Part shown: positions 1-6,773 of the stretch, in pieces
How positions within the stretch are numbered: the first letter of the stretch is position 1
Layout of the letters: each line of letters begins with the position of its first letter
The notes under the pieces: generated by a model
What the model was told of the DNA's origin: nothing
Database searches by the model: none
Seen by the model: only the letters and a program-made list of their open reading frames with translations
Program-made: the position numbers and the translations under genes
NCBI GenBank assembly: GCA_022703505.1
Contig: JAKLDN010000012.1
Span: 1-35,526, forward strand
DNA length: 35,526 nucleotides
Direction of reading: 5' to 3'
DNA from: Spirochaetota bacterium
GTDB taxonomy: Bacteria; Spirochaetota; Spirochaetia; Treponematales; UBA12059

Positions 1-259
1 GGGCCTTCAGGGGGGAGACGTAGAGCACCGAGAGCCGACCCGGCTCGTACTCCCCCCGGACCAGCCGGGAGATCGCGTCCAGGAAGGCGGCCAGGGTCTT
101 GCCGCTCCCCGTAGGGGCCAGGGCCAGGACGTGCTCCCCCGCGGCGATCCGGGGCCAGGCCGCCGCCTGGACGGCCGTGGGCTCCCCGTAGGTTTCCCGG
201 AACCAGGAAGGGATGAGAGGGTGGAAGCTCGGGGGGAAGGGTTCGTCCATGCCGGTCAT
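1..259 (-). CDS. Lhr-like large ATP-dependent helicase, N-terminal fragment
   Basis: Only the first 86 codons are in the window; the gene runs off the left edge. The translation starts MTGMDEPFPPSF and continues with HPLIPSWF, a Q-motif-like PTAVQAAAWP, the Walker A motif APTGSGKT at about residues 48-55, and VLYVSPLKA. The pairing of 'F..F/HP.I..WF', 'PT..Q...WP.IA.G.HVL' and 'YVSPLKAL' is characteristic of the Lhr family of superfamily 2 DEAD/DEAH helicases, which are very large proteins linked to DNA/RNA unwinding in repair. ATG codons at 259 and 250 are in frame and either could be the start; no strong ribosome binding site separates them. It begins 30 bases downstream of nrdG on the same strand. 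Subfamily assignment is from the N-terminus only. Confidence 0.8.
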   Translation of the reverse strand, partial: MTGMDEPFPPSFHPLIPSWFRETYGEPTAVQAAAWPRIAAGEHVLALAPTGSGKTLAAFLDAISRLVRGEYEPGRLSVLYVSPLKA

Positions 260-289
260 GGTACCCCGGCGGCCGCGGGGCTTCAAGTT

Positions 290-1009
290 CTAGGTCGAGG
301 ACCGGACGCGGACCCGGGCGGCCCGGGTCCGCAGCAGCCCGGCGTAGTCCTCCAGGAGGCGTTCCGGCGTGGCGGGCAGGGTCTCCCAGAGGGGATCCAG
401 GACCCGCAGTGGACGGAAGCCCTGGAGGACCACGGAATCCTCGGGCTCCAGGAGTTCGGCGAGGCTCCGGATCTCCCCGGTCTCGGCGATGCCGGGGGCG
501 CAGGTGATGCGGAGCTCGTAGGGCACCCCGAGGGAGCGCACGACCCGGAGGGATTCCAGGACCCGTTCCCCCGCGTCCGGAACCCCCGGCGCGACACGGT
601 CGTAGCGGTCCGGGGTCGTCTTCAGGTCCAGGGCGACGAAGTCCGCCCCCACCCCCTCGATCCGGTCCGGGAACGAGCCGTTGGTGTCCAGCTTGACCTT
701 GAAGCCCCGGTCCCGCAGCTCCCGGGCCAGGAGGGGCAGGTCCTCCCGCAGGAGGGGCTCCCCCCCGGAGAGGACCACACCGGACAGGACCCTCCTCCGG
801 GTGTCCAGGAAGGCCAGGGCATCCCCGGCGGTGGACAGGTCCTCCGGGAAGGGGGGAAGGACCAGGTCGGGATTGTGGCAGTAGGGACAGCGGAAGTTGC
901 AGCCCGCCAGGAAGAGCACGGCGGAGACCCGGCCGGGATAGTCGATGAGGCTGGTCTTCTGGACGGCTACCCCCCAGGCCGCCGTCCGCTCCGCCGCCGG
1001 GGCTTCCAC
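290..1009 (-). CDS. nrdG: Anaerobic ribonucleotide reductase activating enzyme (radical SAM, NrdG type)
   Basis: A 239-residue radical SAM protein. Cys37, Cys41 and Cys44 form the CxxxCxxC site that holds the [4Fe-4S] cluster (context AGCNFRCPYCHNP), and GGEPLL at about 82-87 is the SAM-binding GGE motif. The QKTSLIDYPG start resembles NrdG/pyruvate formate-lyase activating enzymes. In this family the protein abstracts a hydrogen from a glycine on its partner reductase to make the glycyl radical. The GTG at 1009 is preferred because it is the first start after the stop of the upstream gene at 1015-1017 (5-base gap) and gives a family-sized protein; an open frame extends further upstream but overlaps the neighbouring gene. 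Its position after the split nrdD genes makes the RNR its likely substrate. Length exceeds E. coli NrdG and is nearer the longer anaerobe form. Confidence 0.9.
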   Translation of the reverse strand: MEAPAAERTAAWGVAVQKTSLIDYPGRVSAVLFLAGCNFRCPYCHNPDLVLPPFPEDLSTAGDALAFLDTRRRVLSGVVLSGGEPLLREDLPLLARELRDRGFKVKLDTNGSFPDRIEGVGADFVALDLKTTPDRYDRVAPGVPDAGERVLESLRVVRSLGVPYELRITCAPGIAETGEIRSLAELLEPEDSVVLQGFRPLRVLDPLWETLPATPERLLEDYAGLLRTRAARVRVRSST

Positions 1010-1014
1010 GGTGC

Positions 1015-1584
1015 CTAGGCCGTCTCGGGGACCGTCTCCAGGAAGGCACGGAGCTCCGTGACGCTGTACGCCCGGTAGACCTCCCGGTCCTCGAGGTCCC
1101 GGAGCACCGCGGTCGGACAGGAGAGCACCCCGTAGGCCCGGGCCAGTTCCAGGCCCTGGGGCGAATCGACGTCCGCCTCCCTCCCCAGCAGCCCCGTGCC
1201 CTCCAGGTAGTCCCGGACGGCCGGGCAGTTGGGACAGGAACGGCGGGTGAACAGGATGTACGAGGCCGGCCCCATGACGTCGCTCAGGGTCGGCGCCTGT
1301 TCCCCGGTGAAGAGGTCGGGATGCTCCGCCGGGGCTTCCCAGAGGAGGGCGTGGCCGGAGACCGGCGCGGGCGGCTGAGGGGCGTCCCCCAGGGCCGAGG
1401 GGATCCCGGAGGGCAGGCGGTAGGTCGCCCGATGGGAAAACTCCTCCCGCTTGCCCGCGTTCCAATTTTTGACGGAGCGATAGTATCCCACGATCCGGCT
1501 GTACACCTCCGTGGGGGTGCCCTGGACGGAAGCGAGGTCCGCCTTCAGGCCGGCCAGCCTTTTTTCGATCGTTGCCGTATCCAT
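1015..1584 (-). CDS. Detached NrdD glycyl-radical domain fused to a CxxC redoxin
   Basis: A 189-residue protein in three parts. Residues 4-20 (IEKRLAGLKADLASV) are a short amphipathic helix. Residues 24-48 (TPTEVYSRIVGYYRSVKNWN, then GKREEF) match the C-terminal glycyl-radical segment of class III ribonucleotide reductases, with Gly33 as the expected radical site. After a proline-rich linker, residues 105-185 form a glutaredoxin/NrdH-like domain with the active site CPNC at 117-120 and a second SCPT (cis-Pro type) near 156. The NrdD protein encoded just upstream lacks exactly this glycyl segment, so the two should work together. The ATG at 1584 has a strong AGGAGGG ribosome binding site 5 bases upstream, showing independent translation. 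I infer that the redoxin part supplies electrons to the reductase. The domain order is unusual; the two domain identifications are firm. Confidence 0.85.
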   Translation of the reverse strand: MDTATIEKRLAGLKADLASVQGTPTEVYSRIVGYYRSVKNWNAGKREEFSHRATYRLPSGIPSALGDAPQPPAPVSGHALLWEAPAEHPDLFTGEQAPTLSDVMGPASYILFTRRSCPNCPAVRDYLEGTGLLGREADVDSPQGLELARAYGVLSCPTAVLRDLEDREVYRAYSVTELRAFLETVPETA

Positions 1585-1603
1585 GTACCCTCCTGTGAGG
1601 TAA

Positions 1604-1719
1604 ATCGGTGAAGGGGTGAATCGTGAATACGTGATTCCTGAATTCGATTCTCGACGCGTTCAGGACCTCAAGCGGCTACAGCCGCTCCATTCACCCATTC
1701 ACCCATTCACCCATTCACT
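1604..1719 (-). repeat. Octamer tandem repeat with inverted partner between nrdD and its glycyl-radical gene
   Basis: Between the two halves of the reductase lies a 134-base gap. On the plus strand CATTCACC occurs four times head to tail at 1688-1719 (the last copy is CATTCACT). At 1607-1635 the opposite-strand words GGTGAAGG, GGTGAATC, GTGAATAC and GTGATT appear, so the two arms could pair imperfectly. A GC-rich hairpin, AGCGGC - TACA - GCCGCT, sits between them at 1671-1686. No gene is present. The last octamer abuts the TAA stop of nrdD. Confidence 0.75.
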
Positions 1720-3821
1720 TATTCTCTTCCTTCCGCCAACTCCCTCTCCAGCGCCCGGATCTCCTCCCGGAGCCGGGCCTCCTTCTCCTCCTTGCACCGG
1801 GGGCAGGCGAAGTGCTTGCCCGAGAGGTAGCCGTGCACGGGGCAGACCGAGAAGGTCGGGGAGATCGTGAAGTACGGAATGCGGTAACCGCCCGCTACGG
1901 CCTTCACCAGGTCCCGGACCGCCTCCCATTCCTCCACCGCCTCACCCAGGAAAATGTGGAAGACTGTACCGCCGGTGTACTGGGTCTGGAGCTCCTCCTG
2001 GTGGTCCAGGGCGTCGAAGAGGTCCTCCGTGAACTCCGCGGGCAGCTGGGAGGAGTTCGTGTAGTAGGGTTCCTCCCGGCCGGAGGTGACGATCTCGGGG
2101 TACTGCTTCTTGTCGTGCTTGGCCAGGCGGTAGGAGGTGCTCTCCGCGGGGGTCGCCTCCAGGTTGAAGAGCTCCCCGGTCTCCTCCTGGAAGTCCTGGA
2201 GCCGCTTGCGCATGTAGCCCAGGACCTCCAGGGAGAAGGCCTTGCCGTCCGGGGTCTCGATCCCCTTTCCCAGGAAGTTCAGGCAGCACTCATGCATCCC
2301 CACGAGGCCGATGGTGGAGAAGTGGTTGTCGAAGGACCGAAGGTAGCGCCGGGTGTAGGGGAAGAGCCCCGCCTCCAGGAGCCGGGAGCAGACCTTCCGC
2401 TTGATCCGGAGGCTTTGGGCGGCCAGGTCCAGGAGCCGGTCCAGACGGCGGAAGAAGTCCGTCCGGGAATCGGCCAGGTAGCCGATGCGGGGGAGGTTCA
2501 GGGTGACCACCCCGATGGATCCCGTGAGCTCGTCGCTCCCGAACAGGCCCCCTCCCCGCTTGCGGAGCTCCCGCTTGTCCAGCTGGAGGCGGCAGCACAT
2601 GGACCTAACGTCCCCGGGATCCAGGTCGGAGTTGATGAAGTTCTGGAAGTACGGGGTTCCGTACTTGGCGGTCATCTCGAAGAGGCGCCGGGCGTTGGGG
2701 GTGTCCCAGTTGAAGTCCCGGGTCACGTTGTAGGTCGGGATGGGGTACTGGAAGCCCCGGCCCTCGGCGTCGCCCTCCAGCAGAAGGTCGATGAAGACCT
2801 TGTTGATCAGGTCCATCTCCGCCTGGCAGTCCCCGTAGGTGAAGGGCTGTTCGGTCCCGCCGACCACGGCGGGGAGCTTGGCCAGGTCCGCGGGTACCGT
2901 CCAGTCCAGGGTGACGTTCGTGAAGGGCGCCTGGCTGCCCCAGCGGCTGGGGGTGTTCACCCCGAACAGGAAGCTCTGGATGCACTGCTTGACCTCCGAC
3001 TCCGGCAGGGAGTCGGCCTTGACGAAGGGCGCCAGGTAGGTGTCGAAGGAGGAAAGGGCCTGGGCCCCCGCCCACTCGTTCTGGAGGACCCCCAGGAAGT
3101 TCACCATCTGCTGGACCAGGGTGGACAGGTGCTTGGCGGGGGTGGAGGAGATCTTGTCGGGCACCCCGCCGAAGCCCTCCTTGATCAGGGCGCGGAGGGA
3201 CCAGCCGGCGCAGTACCCGGAGAACATGGACAGGTCGTGGATGTGGAAGTCCGCCGACCGGTGGGCCCGGGCTATCTCCTCGGGGTAGATGTTCTTGAGC
3301 CAGTAGTTGGCGGTGATGGAGCCCGAGTTGTGGAGGATCAGTCCCCCCAGGGAGTAGTTGACGTTGGCGTTCTCCTTGACCCGCCAGTCCGCCTGGGCCA
3401 GGTACCCGTCCATGGTGGAGTTGATGTCCAGCATGAGGGTTTTGGTGTCCCGGAGGACCTCGTGACGGGCCCGGTAGAGGATGTAGGCCTTGGCGACCTC
3501 CACCTCCCGGGCCTCCACCAGGACCGTCTCCACCACGTCCTGGATCTCCTCGATGGCGGGGATGGAGTTGCGGTGTCTGCCCGCCAGGATCAGGCGGAGC
3601 CGGTCCTCGACGGCGTCGGCCAGGCGGCCCACGGTGTCCTTTTCCGCGACACCGGAAACGGCCCGGAAGGCCTTGGCTATGGCCTCCTCGATCTTGGCCC
3701 GGTCGTACTTCTCGACCTGCCCGGAGCGTTTGACCACGGATTTGACAAAAGCGGTTCCGCCCTCCCCGGCCGGGGAGCCCAGAAAGCTCCTCCATTCGGG
3801 AAAGACATGCTGGTCCGACAT
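1719..3821 (-). CDS. nrdD: Anaerobic (class III) ribonucleoside-triphosphate reductase, large body lacking the glycyl-radical segment
   Basis: A 700-residue NrdD that reduces ribonucleotides to deoxyribonucleotides for DNA synthesis without oxygen. Residues 25-118 are an ATP-cone allosteric domain (VVKRSGQVEKYDRAKIEEAI). The catalytic barrel shows GYCAGWSL with Cys204, SMCCRLQLD with Cys409/Cys410, TGSIGVVTLNLPRIGY, and NLEATPAESTSYRLA near 553-567. A zinc-site-like region, CPVHGYLSGKHFACPRC, lies at 660-676. Family members then continue through EVYSR-GY-Y/L to the end; here the protein stops after a charged helix (EARLREEIRALERELAE). The missing part is encoded at 1015-1584. The ATG at 3821 is chosen over an upstream open frame because GGAGGGG lies 4-10 bases before it. 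The stop is TAA, so selenocysteine readthrough is not an explanation. Confidence 0.95.
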   Translation of the reverse strand: MSDQHVFPEWRSFLGSPAGEGGTAFVKSVVKRSGQVEKYDRAKIEEAIAKAFRAVSGVAEKDTVGRLADAVEDRLRLILAGRHRNSIPAIEEIQDVVETVLVEAREVEVAKAYILYRARHEVLRDTKTLMLDINSTMDGYLAQADWRVKENANVNYSLGGLILHNSGSITANYWLKNIYPEEIARAHRSADFHIHDLSMFSGYCAGWSLRALIKEGFGGVPDKISSTPAKHLSTLVQQMVNFLGVLQNEWAGAQALSSFDTYLAPFVKADSLPESEVKQCIQSFLFGVNTPSRWGSQAPFTNVTLDWTVPADLAKLPAVVGGTEQPFTYGDCQAEMDLINKVFIDLLLEGDAEGRGFQYPIPTYNVTRDFNWDTPNARRLFEMTAKYGTPYFQNFINSDLDPGDVRSMCCRLQLDKRELRKRGGGLFGSDELTGSIGVVTLNLPRIGYLADSRTDFFRRLDRLLDLAAQSLRIKRKVCSRLLEAGLFPYTRRYLRSFDNHFSTIGLVGMHECCLNFLGKGIETPDGKAFSLEVLGYMRKRLQDFQEETGELFNLEATPAESTSYRLAKHDKKQYPEIVTSGREEPYYTNSSQLPAEFTEDLFDALDHQEELQTQYTGGTVFHIFLGEAVEEWEAVRDLVKAVAGGYRIPYFTISPTFSVCPVHGYLSGKHFACPRCKEEKEARLREEIRALERELAEGRE

Positions 3822-3992
3822 AGTCCCCTCCCAGGACCGGGAACGGGGGCGGCCGGATACCGGCCGCCCCGGGCGGCTCTCCGGCCCGGGGCCGCGACCC
3901 CGGGCCTCGGAACCTCCGCCGCCGCCCGGCCGCGCGCCGTCTCCCAAGCCGGCGCGCGGCCCGTTCCCTAGTTCACGATACCTTCACGACCT
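3822..3992 (-). other. nrdR-nrdD intergenic leader with three perfect GC hairpins
   Basis: This 171-base gap holds no gene. It contains three perfect inverted repeats in a row: 3846-3870 (11-bp arms GGGGCGGCCGG, loop ATA), 3883-3906 (9-bp arms GGCCCGGGG, 6-base loop) and 3928-3961 (11-bp arms GGCCGCGCGCC, 12-base loop). None is followed by a T run on the minus strand, so they are not classical intrinsic terminators. Next to nrdR the words GTGAAGGTC, GTGAAGGTATC and GTGAAC (minus strand, 3967-3996) repeat. These could control how much nrdD message is made relative to nrdR, but that is inference. Confidence 0.7.
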
Positions 3993-4469
3993 TCACAGGG
4001 CAGGCCCTTTTCTCTCCGACTCGATCTGCTCGACCACCTTCAGAAACTCGTCCACGCTCTCGAAACTTCGATACACCGCCATGAACCGGACGTACGCCAC
4101 CTTGTCGATGTCGTAGAGCCGGTGCAGGACCATGTCCCCCAGGACGGAGCTCGCGATCTCGTTGCCGCCCTTGCCCCGCACGGCGGCCTCGTCCTCGATC
4201 TCGTTCACGATATTCTCGATCGAGAGCTGGGATATGGGACGCTTTTCCACGGCCCTCTGGACGCCCCGCTCGAGCTTGGCCCGCTCGAAGGGCTCCCGGC
4301 GGCCGTCCCGCTTCACGACCATGAGGGGTTTTTCCTCGATCCGCTCGTAGCTGGTGAACCGGAACTCGCAGGCCAGGCACTCCCGGCGCCTGCGGATACT
4401 CTCCCCGTTGGCCAGGGTCCTGGAATCGATGACCCGGTCGTCCAGGCTGCCGCAGTGGGGACACCTCAC
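3993..4469 (-). CDS. nrdR: Transcriptional repressor NrdR
   Basis: A 158-residue protein with a four-cysteine zinc ribbon (CPHC at 3-6 and CLAC at 31-34) followed by RRRECLACEFRFTSYERIE and an ATP-cone from about residue 49 (VVKRDGRREPFERAKLERGV). This is the full NrdR architecture. NrdR senses ATP/dATP and represses ribonucleotide reductase operons. The GTG at 4469 is chosen as start because the product then begins MRCPHCGS, as is usual in the family, and GGAG lies about 9 bases upstream; an in-frame ATG at 4544 would add 25 poorly conserved residues. It precedes the reductase genes on the same strand, so it probably regulates them and itself. Confidence 0.95.
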   Translation of the reverse strand: MRCPHCGSLDDRVIDSRTLANGESIRRRRECLACEFRFTSYERIEEKPLMVVKRDGRREPFERAKLERGVQRAVEKRPISQLSIENIVNEIEDEAAVRGKGGNEIASSVLGDMVLHRLYDIDKVAYVRFMAVYRSFESVDEFLKVVEQIESERKGPAL

Positions 4470-4487
4470 GCGGCGCTCCGGCTTTTT

Positions 4488-4641
4488 CGGTTTTTTTTCG
4501 TCCCAGATCCCCGATCCGACATCCCCTTGGTATCCTTTTTGCAATCAGACTATACAACAAGTAGTAGTATCTATCACGATCGACTACAGGATATAGTGGC
4601 GGAACGGACGGATGTCAAGGCTTTGCGGTTTTTTTTCGTCC
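4488..4641. repeat. 16-bp direct repeat flanking the nrdR promoter
   Basis: The sequence CGGTTTTTTTTCGTCC occurs identically at 4488-4503, within the nrdR leader, and at 4626-4641, upstream of the promoter. Eight consecutive T residues are rare in this genome, so two exact copies 138 bases apart are unlikely to be chance. The function is unknown. Confidence 0.6.
4549..4598 (-). promoter_or_regulatory. nrdR promoter with two candidate NrdR boxes
   Basis: An AT-rich island in a GC-rich genome. On the minus strand TATAGT (4549-4554) is a good -10 and GTGATA (4572-4577) a weak -35 with a 17-base spacer. Two partly palindromic sequences flank or overlap it: ACTATACAACAAGTAGT (4549-4565) and ACTACAGGATATAGTG (4583-4598), about 33 bases centre to centre, close to the three-turn spacing seen for NrdR box pairs. 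Both have ACTA...TAGT ends like the known ACACTATATATAGTGT-type box, but the centres deviate. Overlap of one box with the -10 fits autorepression. Confidence 0.5.
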
Positions 4642-4726
4642 GTGCGGGAAAAGCTTCCCCCGGGCCGCTAAAGAGGCTATGTTATAAAGGACGGAATTTC
4701 ATATTCGATCGGCCGTAGGGGGTATC

Positions 4727-5068
4727 ATGACGTTTTCCGAGAAGATCAAGAACCTGGTCAACACGGGCCTGGACACGTCCCGGGACATCCTTTCCAAGGC
4801 GGGGGGCAAGGCCCAGCAGTGGGGCGAGATGGGGGTGCTCAAGGTCGAGATCGTCCAACTCCGGGGACAGGCGGAGAAGATGACCGCCCGTCTGGGCGCC
4901 GAGGTCTACGAGACCCTGGTGGAGAAGGGCCAGAAGACGGTCAGCCGGGACACCCCCTCCATCCGGGATATCCTGGGGAAGATCGAGGAACTGGGAAAGA
5001 CCGTGGAGGAGAAGGAAGCCCAGTTCCGGAAGCTCGGGGGCAAGGAAGAGGACCTAACCAAGGCCTGA
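4727..5068 (+). CDS. Small coiled-coil protein of unknown function
   Basis: A 113-residue soluble protein with no signal peptide or membrane segment. It is mostly helical: residues 38-60 (VLKVEIVQLRGQAEKMTARLGAEVYE) and 82-108 (IRDILGKIEELGKTVEEKEAQFRKLGG) have heptad-like leucine/isoleucine spacing. The start, SEKIKNLVNTGLDTSRDILSKAGGKAQQWGEMG, resembles conserved small proteins of spirochaetes but I cannot assign a function. The ATG at 4727 follows a GGGGG ribosome binding site. It is transcribed away from nrdR and converges on the downstream methyltransferase gene, separated by 66 bases. Confidence 0.75.
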   Translation: MTFSEKIKNLVNTGLDTSRDILSKAGGKAQQWGEMGVLKVEIVQLRGQAEKMTARLGAEVYETLVEKGQKTVSRDTPSIRDILGKIEELGKTVEEKEAQFRKLGGKEEDLTKA

Positions 5069-5134
5069 TTACCGACATCGTCTCCGAAGCCCCGCCGGAT
5101 CCCGGGCCTGAACGGCCCGCGCTTACCGAAGCCT

Positions 5135-5944
5135 TCAGTCCTTGCGGACCCTGCAGACGTACATGGGTCCCGCCCCCCGGGCGGCGTCGGGTAGGACCAG
5201 GATTCCGAACTCGGTTCCCTCGAACACGGGAGCCTCCGGTCCCGCATCCTCGGCCGACGGCGGCTCGTACGAGACTCGGTCCCCGTACTTGGCGCCCAGG
5301 CGGCCCGCCACCCCGTCGTTCTCCTCCGGGGACAGGGCGCATGTGGAATAGACCAGGGCTCCCCCGGGCTTGAGCAGGAGGAAGGCCGCGGAGAGCAGGG
5401 ACCACTGCCGGGCGGCCAGGTTCCGCACCCGGGCCTCCGACCAGGCCGCCAAGTGGGCGGGGGAAGCCAGGACGTGCCGCTCGCTGGAGCAGGGTGCGTC
5501 CAGGAGGATCGCGTCCCAGGCTTCCCGCTCCCTCCGGGCGCGGGAGGCCGCGTCGAAGCCCGATACGGCCACCCTTCCCGCGAGCTCCGGGGGCAGGTGA
5601 ATGGCCAAAACGTCCCGCAGACGCCTCCTCCGGTCCGCGGAAAGCTCGTTGGAGGTCAGGGTCACCCCCGGCCGGTCCGCCATCCGGGAGGCCAGGACCA
5701 GGGACTTTCCGCCCGGGGCCGCGCAGGCGTCCAGGACCCGGCCCTCCTCCGGGAGGGGCAGGGACCGCGCGGCCAGGACGGAGGCCCGGTCCATGCGGTA
5801 GGGCCGGGCCAGGCCTTCCGCGTACTCCACGCTGTCCGGCGGCCCTTCCAAGGCGGCTTTCAGGCCCGGGAACCGGTCCCCGAATATGCGTTCGTACCTC
5901 TGCAGGAAGGCTTCCTTCCCCCGTGCGGACGGTTCCCGGCCCAT
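5135..5944 (-). CDS. RsmB/NOP2 family RNA cytosine-C5 methyltransferase
   Basis: A 269-residue SAM-dependent methyltransferase. The SAM-binding motif DACAAPGGKS is at 72-81, the PC motif DAPCSSERH at 149-157 and the catalytic TC motif YSTCALSPEEND at 199-210. In this family the TC cysteine attacks C6 of cytosine in rRNA or tRNA and the PC cysteine releases the product. It lacks the N-terminal NusB-like domain of RsmB and the C-terminal PUA domain of RsmF, so the exact target cannot be named. The ATG at 5944 has a GGAAGGGAG stretch about 10 bases upstream. It is divergent from gph, 95 bases apart. Confidence 0.88.
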   Translation of the reverse strand: MGREPSARGKEAFLQRYERIFGDRFPGLKAALEGPPDSVEYAEGLARPYRMDRASVLAARSLPLPEEGRVLDACAAPGGKSLVLASRMADRPGVTLTSNELSADRRRRLRDVLAIHLPPELAGRVAVSGFDAASRARREREAWDAILLDAPCSSERHVLASPAHLAAWSEARVRNLAARQWSLLSAAFLLLKPGGALVYSTCALSPEENDGVAGRLGAKYGDRVSYEPPSAEDAGPEAPVFEGTEFGILVLPDAARGAGPMYVCRVRKD

Positions 5945-5950
5945 GCGGAA

Positions 5951-5979
5951 TTGACACTCCCTTCCGGTGCGGCTAGACT
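5951..5979 (+). promoter_or_regulatory. Sigma-70-type promoter for gph
   Basis: TTGACA (5951-5956), a 17-base spacer, then TAGACT (5974-5979). The -35 is a perfect consensus and the -10 matches 4 of 6. The first codon of the phosphatase is at 6040, leaving a leader of about 55 bases. Confidence 0.75.
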
Positions 5980-6039
5980 CGGCGGCGCCGCGGATACCCC
6001 ATACCCTACACCGGCCGGCGGCGGAGCGGATAGAACCCC

Positions 6040-6696
6040 ATGCCCCCAGCCCTCATCTTCGACCTGGACGGCACTCTCGTCGACACCCTTCCGGACATCG
6101 CGGCGGCCATGAACGCCGCCCTGGAGACACGGGGCTTCCCCACCCTGCCCCGGGACGCCTACCGCTCCCGGGTGGGCTGGGGATCCCGGGAGCTCTCCCG
6201 GCTCTGCCTGCCCGAGGCCCGCGGGACCGACGAGGAGATCCGCTTCCTGGACCGGGAATTCCGGCGGCGCTACGAGGCGGCCCCCGCGGTCCGATCCGTC
6301 CCCTTCCCGGAGATCCCCGCGGTCCTGGCGGAGCTCCAAGACCGGGGGATACACCTTTCCATACTCACGAACAAACCCGAGGAGGCCGTACAGCCCCTCT
6401 TGGCCGCCCTCTTCCCGGACATCCGGTTCTTCCGGACCCTGGGCGCCGCGGACGGACGCCCCCGCAAGCCCGATCCCGCTGCGGCCCTGGGGATAGCCCG
6501 GGACCTCGGCGTGCCGCCCGAAGGGGTCTACTTCGTCGGGGACTCCGCCGTGGACATGAGGACGGCCCGGAACGCCGGGATGGTGCCCATCGGCGTCGCC
6601 TGGGGCTATCGGGACGTCCCGGAGCTCGAGGCGGAGGGGGCCGCTCGGATACTGCGGAGCCCCCGGGACCTCCTGGCCATCCTGTCCGAACCTTGA
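6040..6696 (+). CDS. gph: Phosphoglycolate phosphatase-like HAD hydrolase
   Basis: A 218-residue HAD-superfamily phosphatase. Motif I FDLDGTLVDT is at 7-16 with nucleophile Asp8 and acid/base Asp10; motif II is LTNKP near 109; motif III lysine is in RPRKPDP near 145; motif IV GDSAVDMRTARNAG is near 168-181. The helical cap between motifs I and II fits the Gph/PGP group, which removes phosphate from 2-phosphoglycolate arising from DNA repair or oxygen damage. Other small phosphate-ester substrates (as in PpaX or MasA-like enzymes) remain possible. The ribosome binding site is weak (GGAG 14 bases upstream). Confidence 0.85.
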   Translation: MPPALIFDLDGTLVDTLPDIAAAMNAALETRGFPTLPRDAYRSRVGWGSRELSRLCLPEARGTDEEIRFLDREFRRRYEAAPAVRSVPFPEIPAVLAELQDRGIHLSILTNKPEEAVQPLLAALFPDIRFFRTLGAADGRPRKPDPAAALGIARDLGVPPEGVYFVGDSAVDMRTARNAGMVPIGVAWGYRDVPELEAEGAARILRSPRDLLAILSEP

Positions 6697-6697
6697 T

Positions 6698-6703
6698 TAT
6701 ACT
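6698..6703 (+). promoter_or_regulatory. Possible -10 element before the phosphohexomutase gene
   Basis: TATACT at 6698-6703, directly after the gph stop codon, is a good -10 hexamer, 70 bases before the mutase ATG. No convincing -35 is seen at the expected distance, so this is tentative. Confidence 0.35.
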
Positions 6704-6773
6704 GGAAGCATAGCGTCGGCCGGTCGGCCTTCCGACCCGCCGTGCGACATGTACCAACCGCCGGGAGGAAGCC

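Noticed and set aside
1585-1721. nrdD as an authentic frameshift or a selenocysteine readthrough
   Set aside because: The stop is TAA, not TGA, the gap contains further stops and repeats, and the second gene has its own strong ribosome binding site and start.
1812-3971. A 719-codon plus-strand open frame across nrdD
   Set aside because: It is the antisense of a firmly identified gene; high GC opens long antisense frames. The translation is low-complexity Gly/Val/Glu-rich without any domain.
3822-3992. A riboswitch (cobalamin or purine type) upstream of nrdD
   Set aside because: No conserved box sequences of these classes were seen; the region is three simple hairpins, and class III RNR does not use cobalamin.
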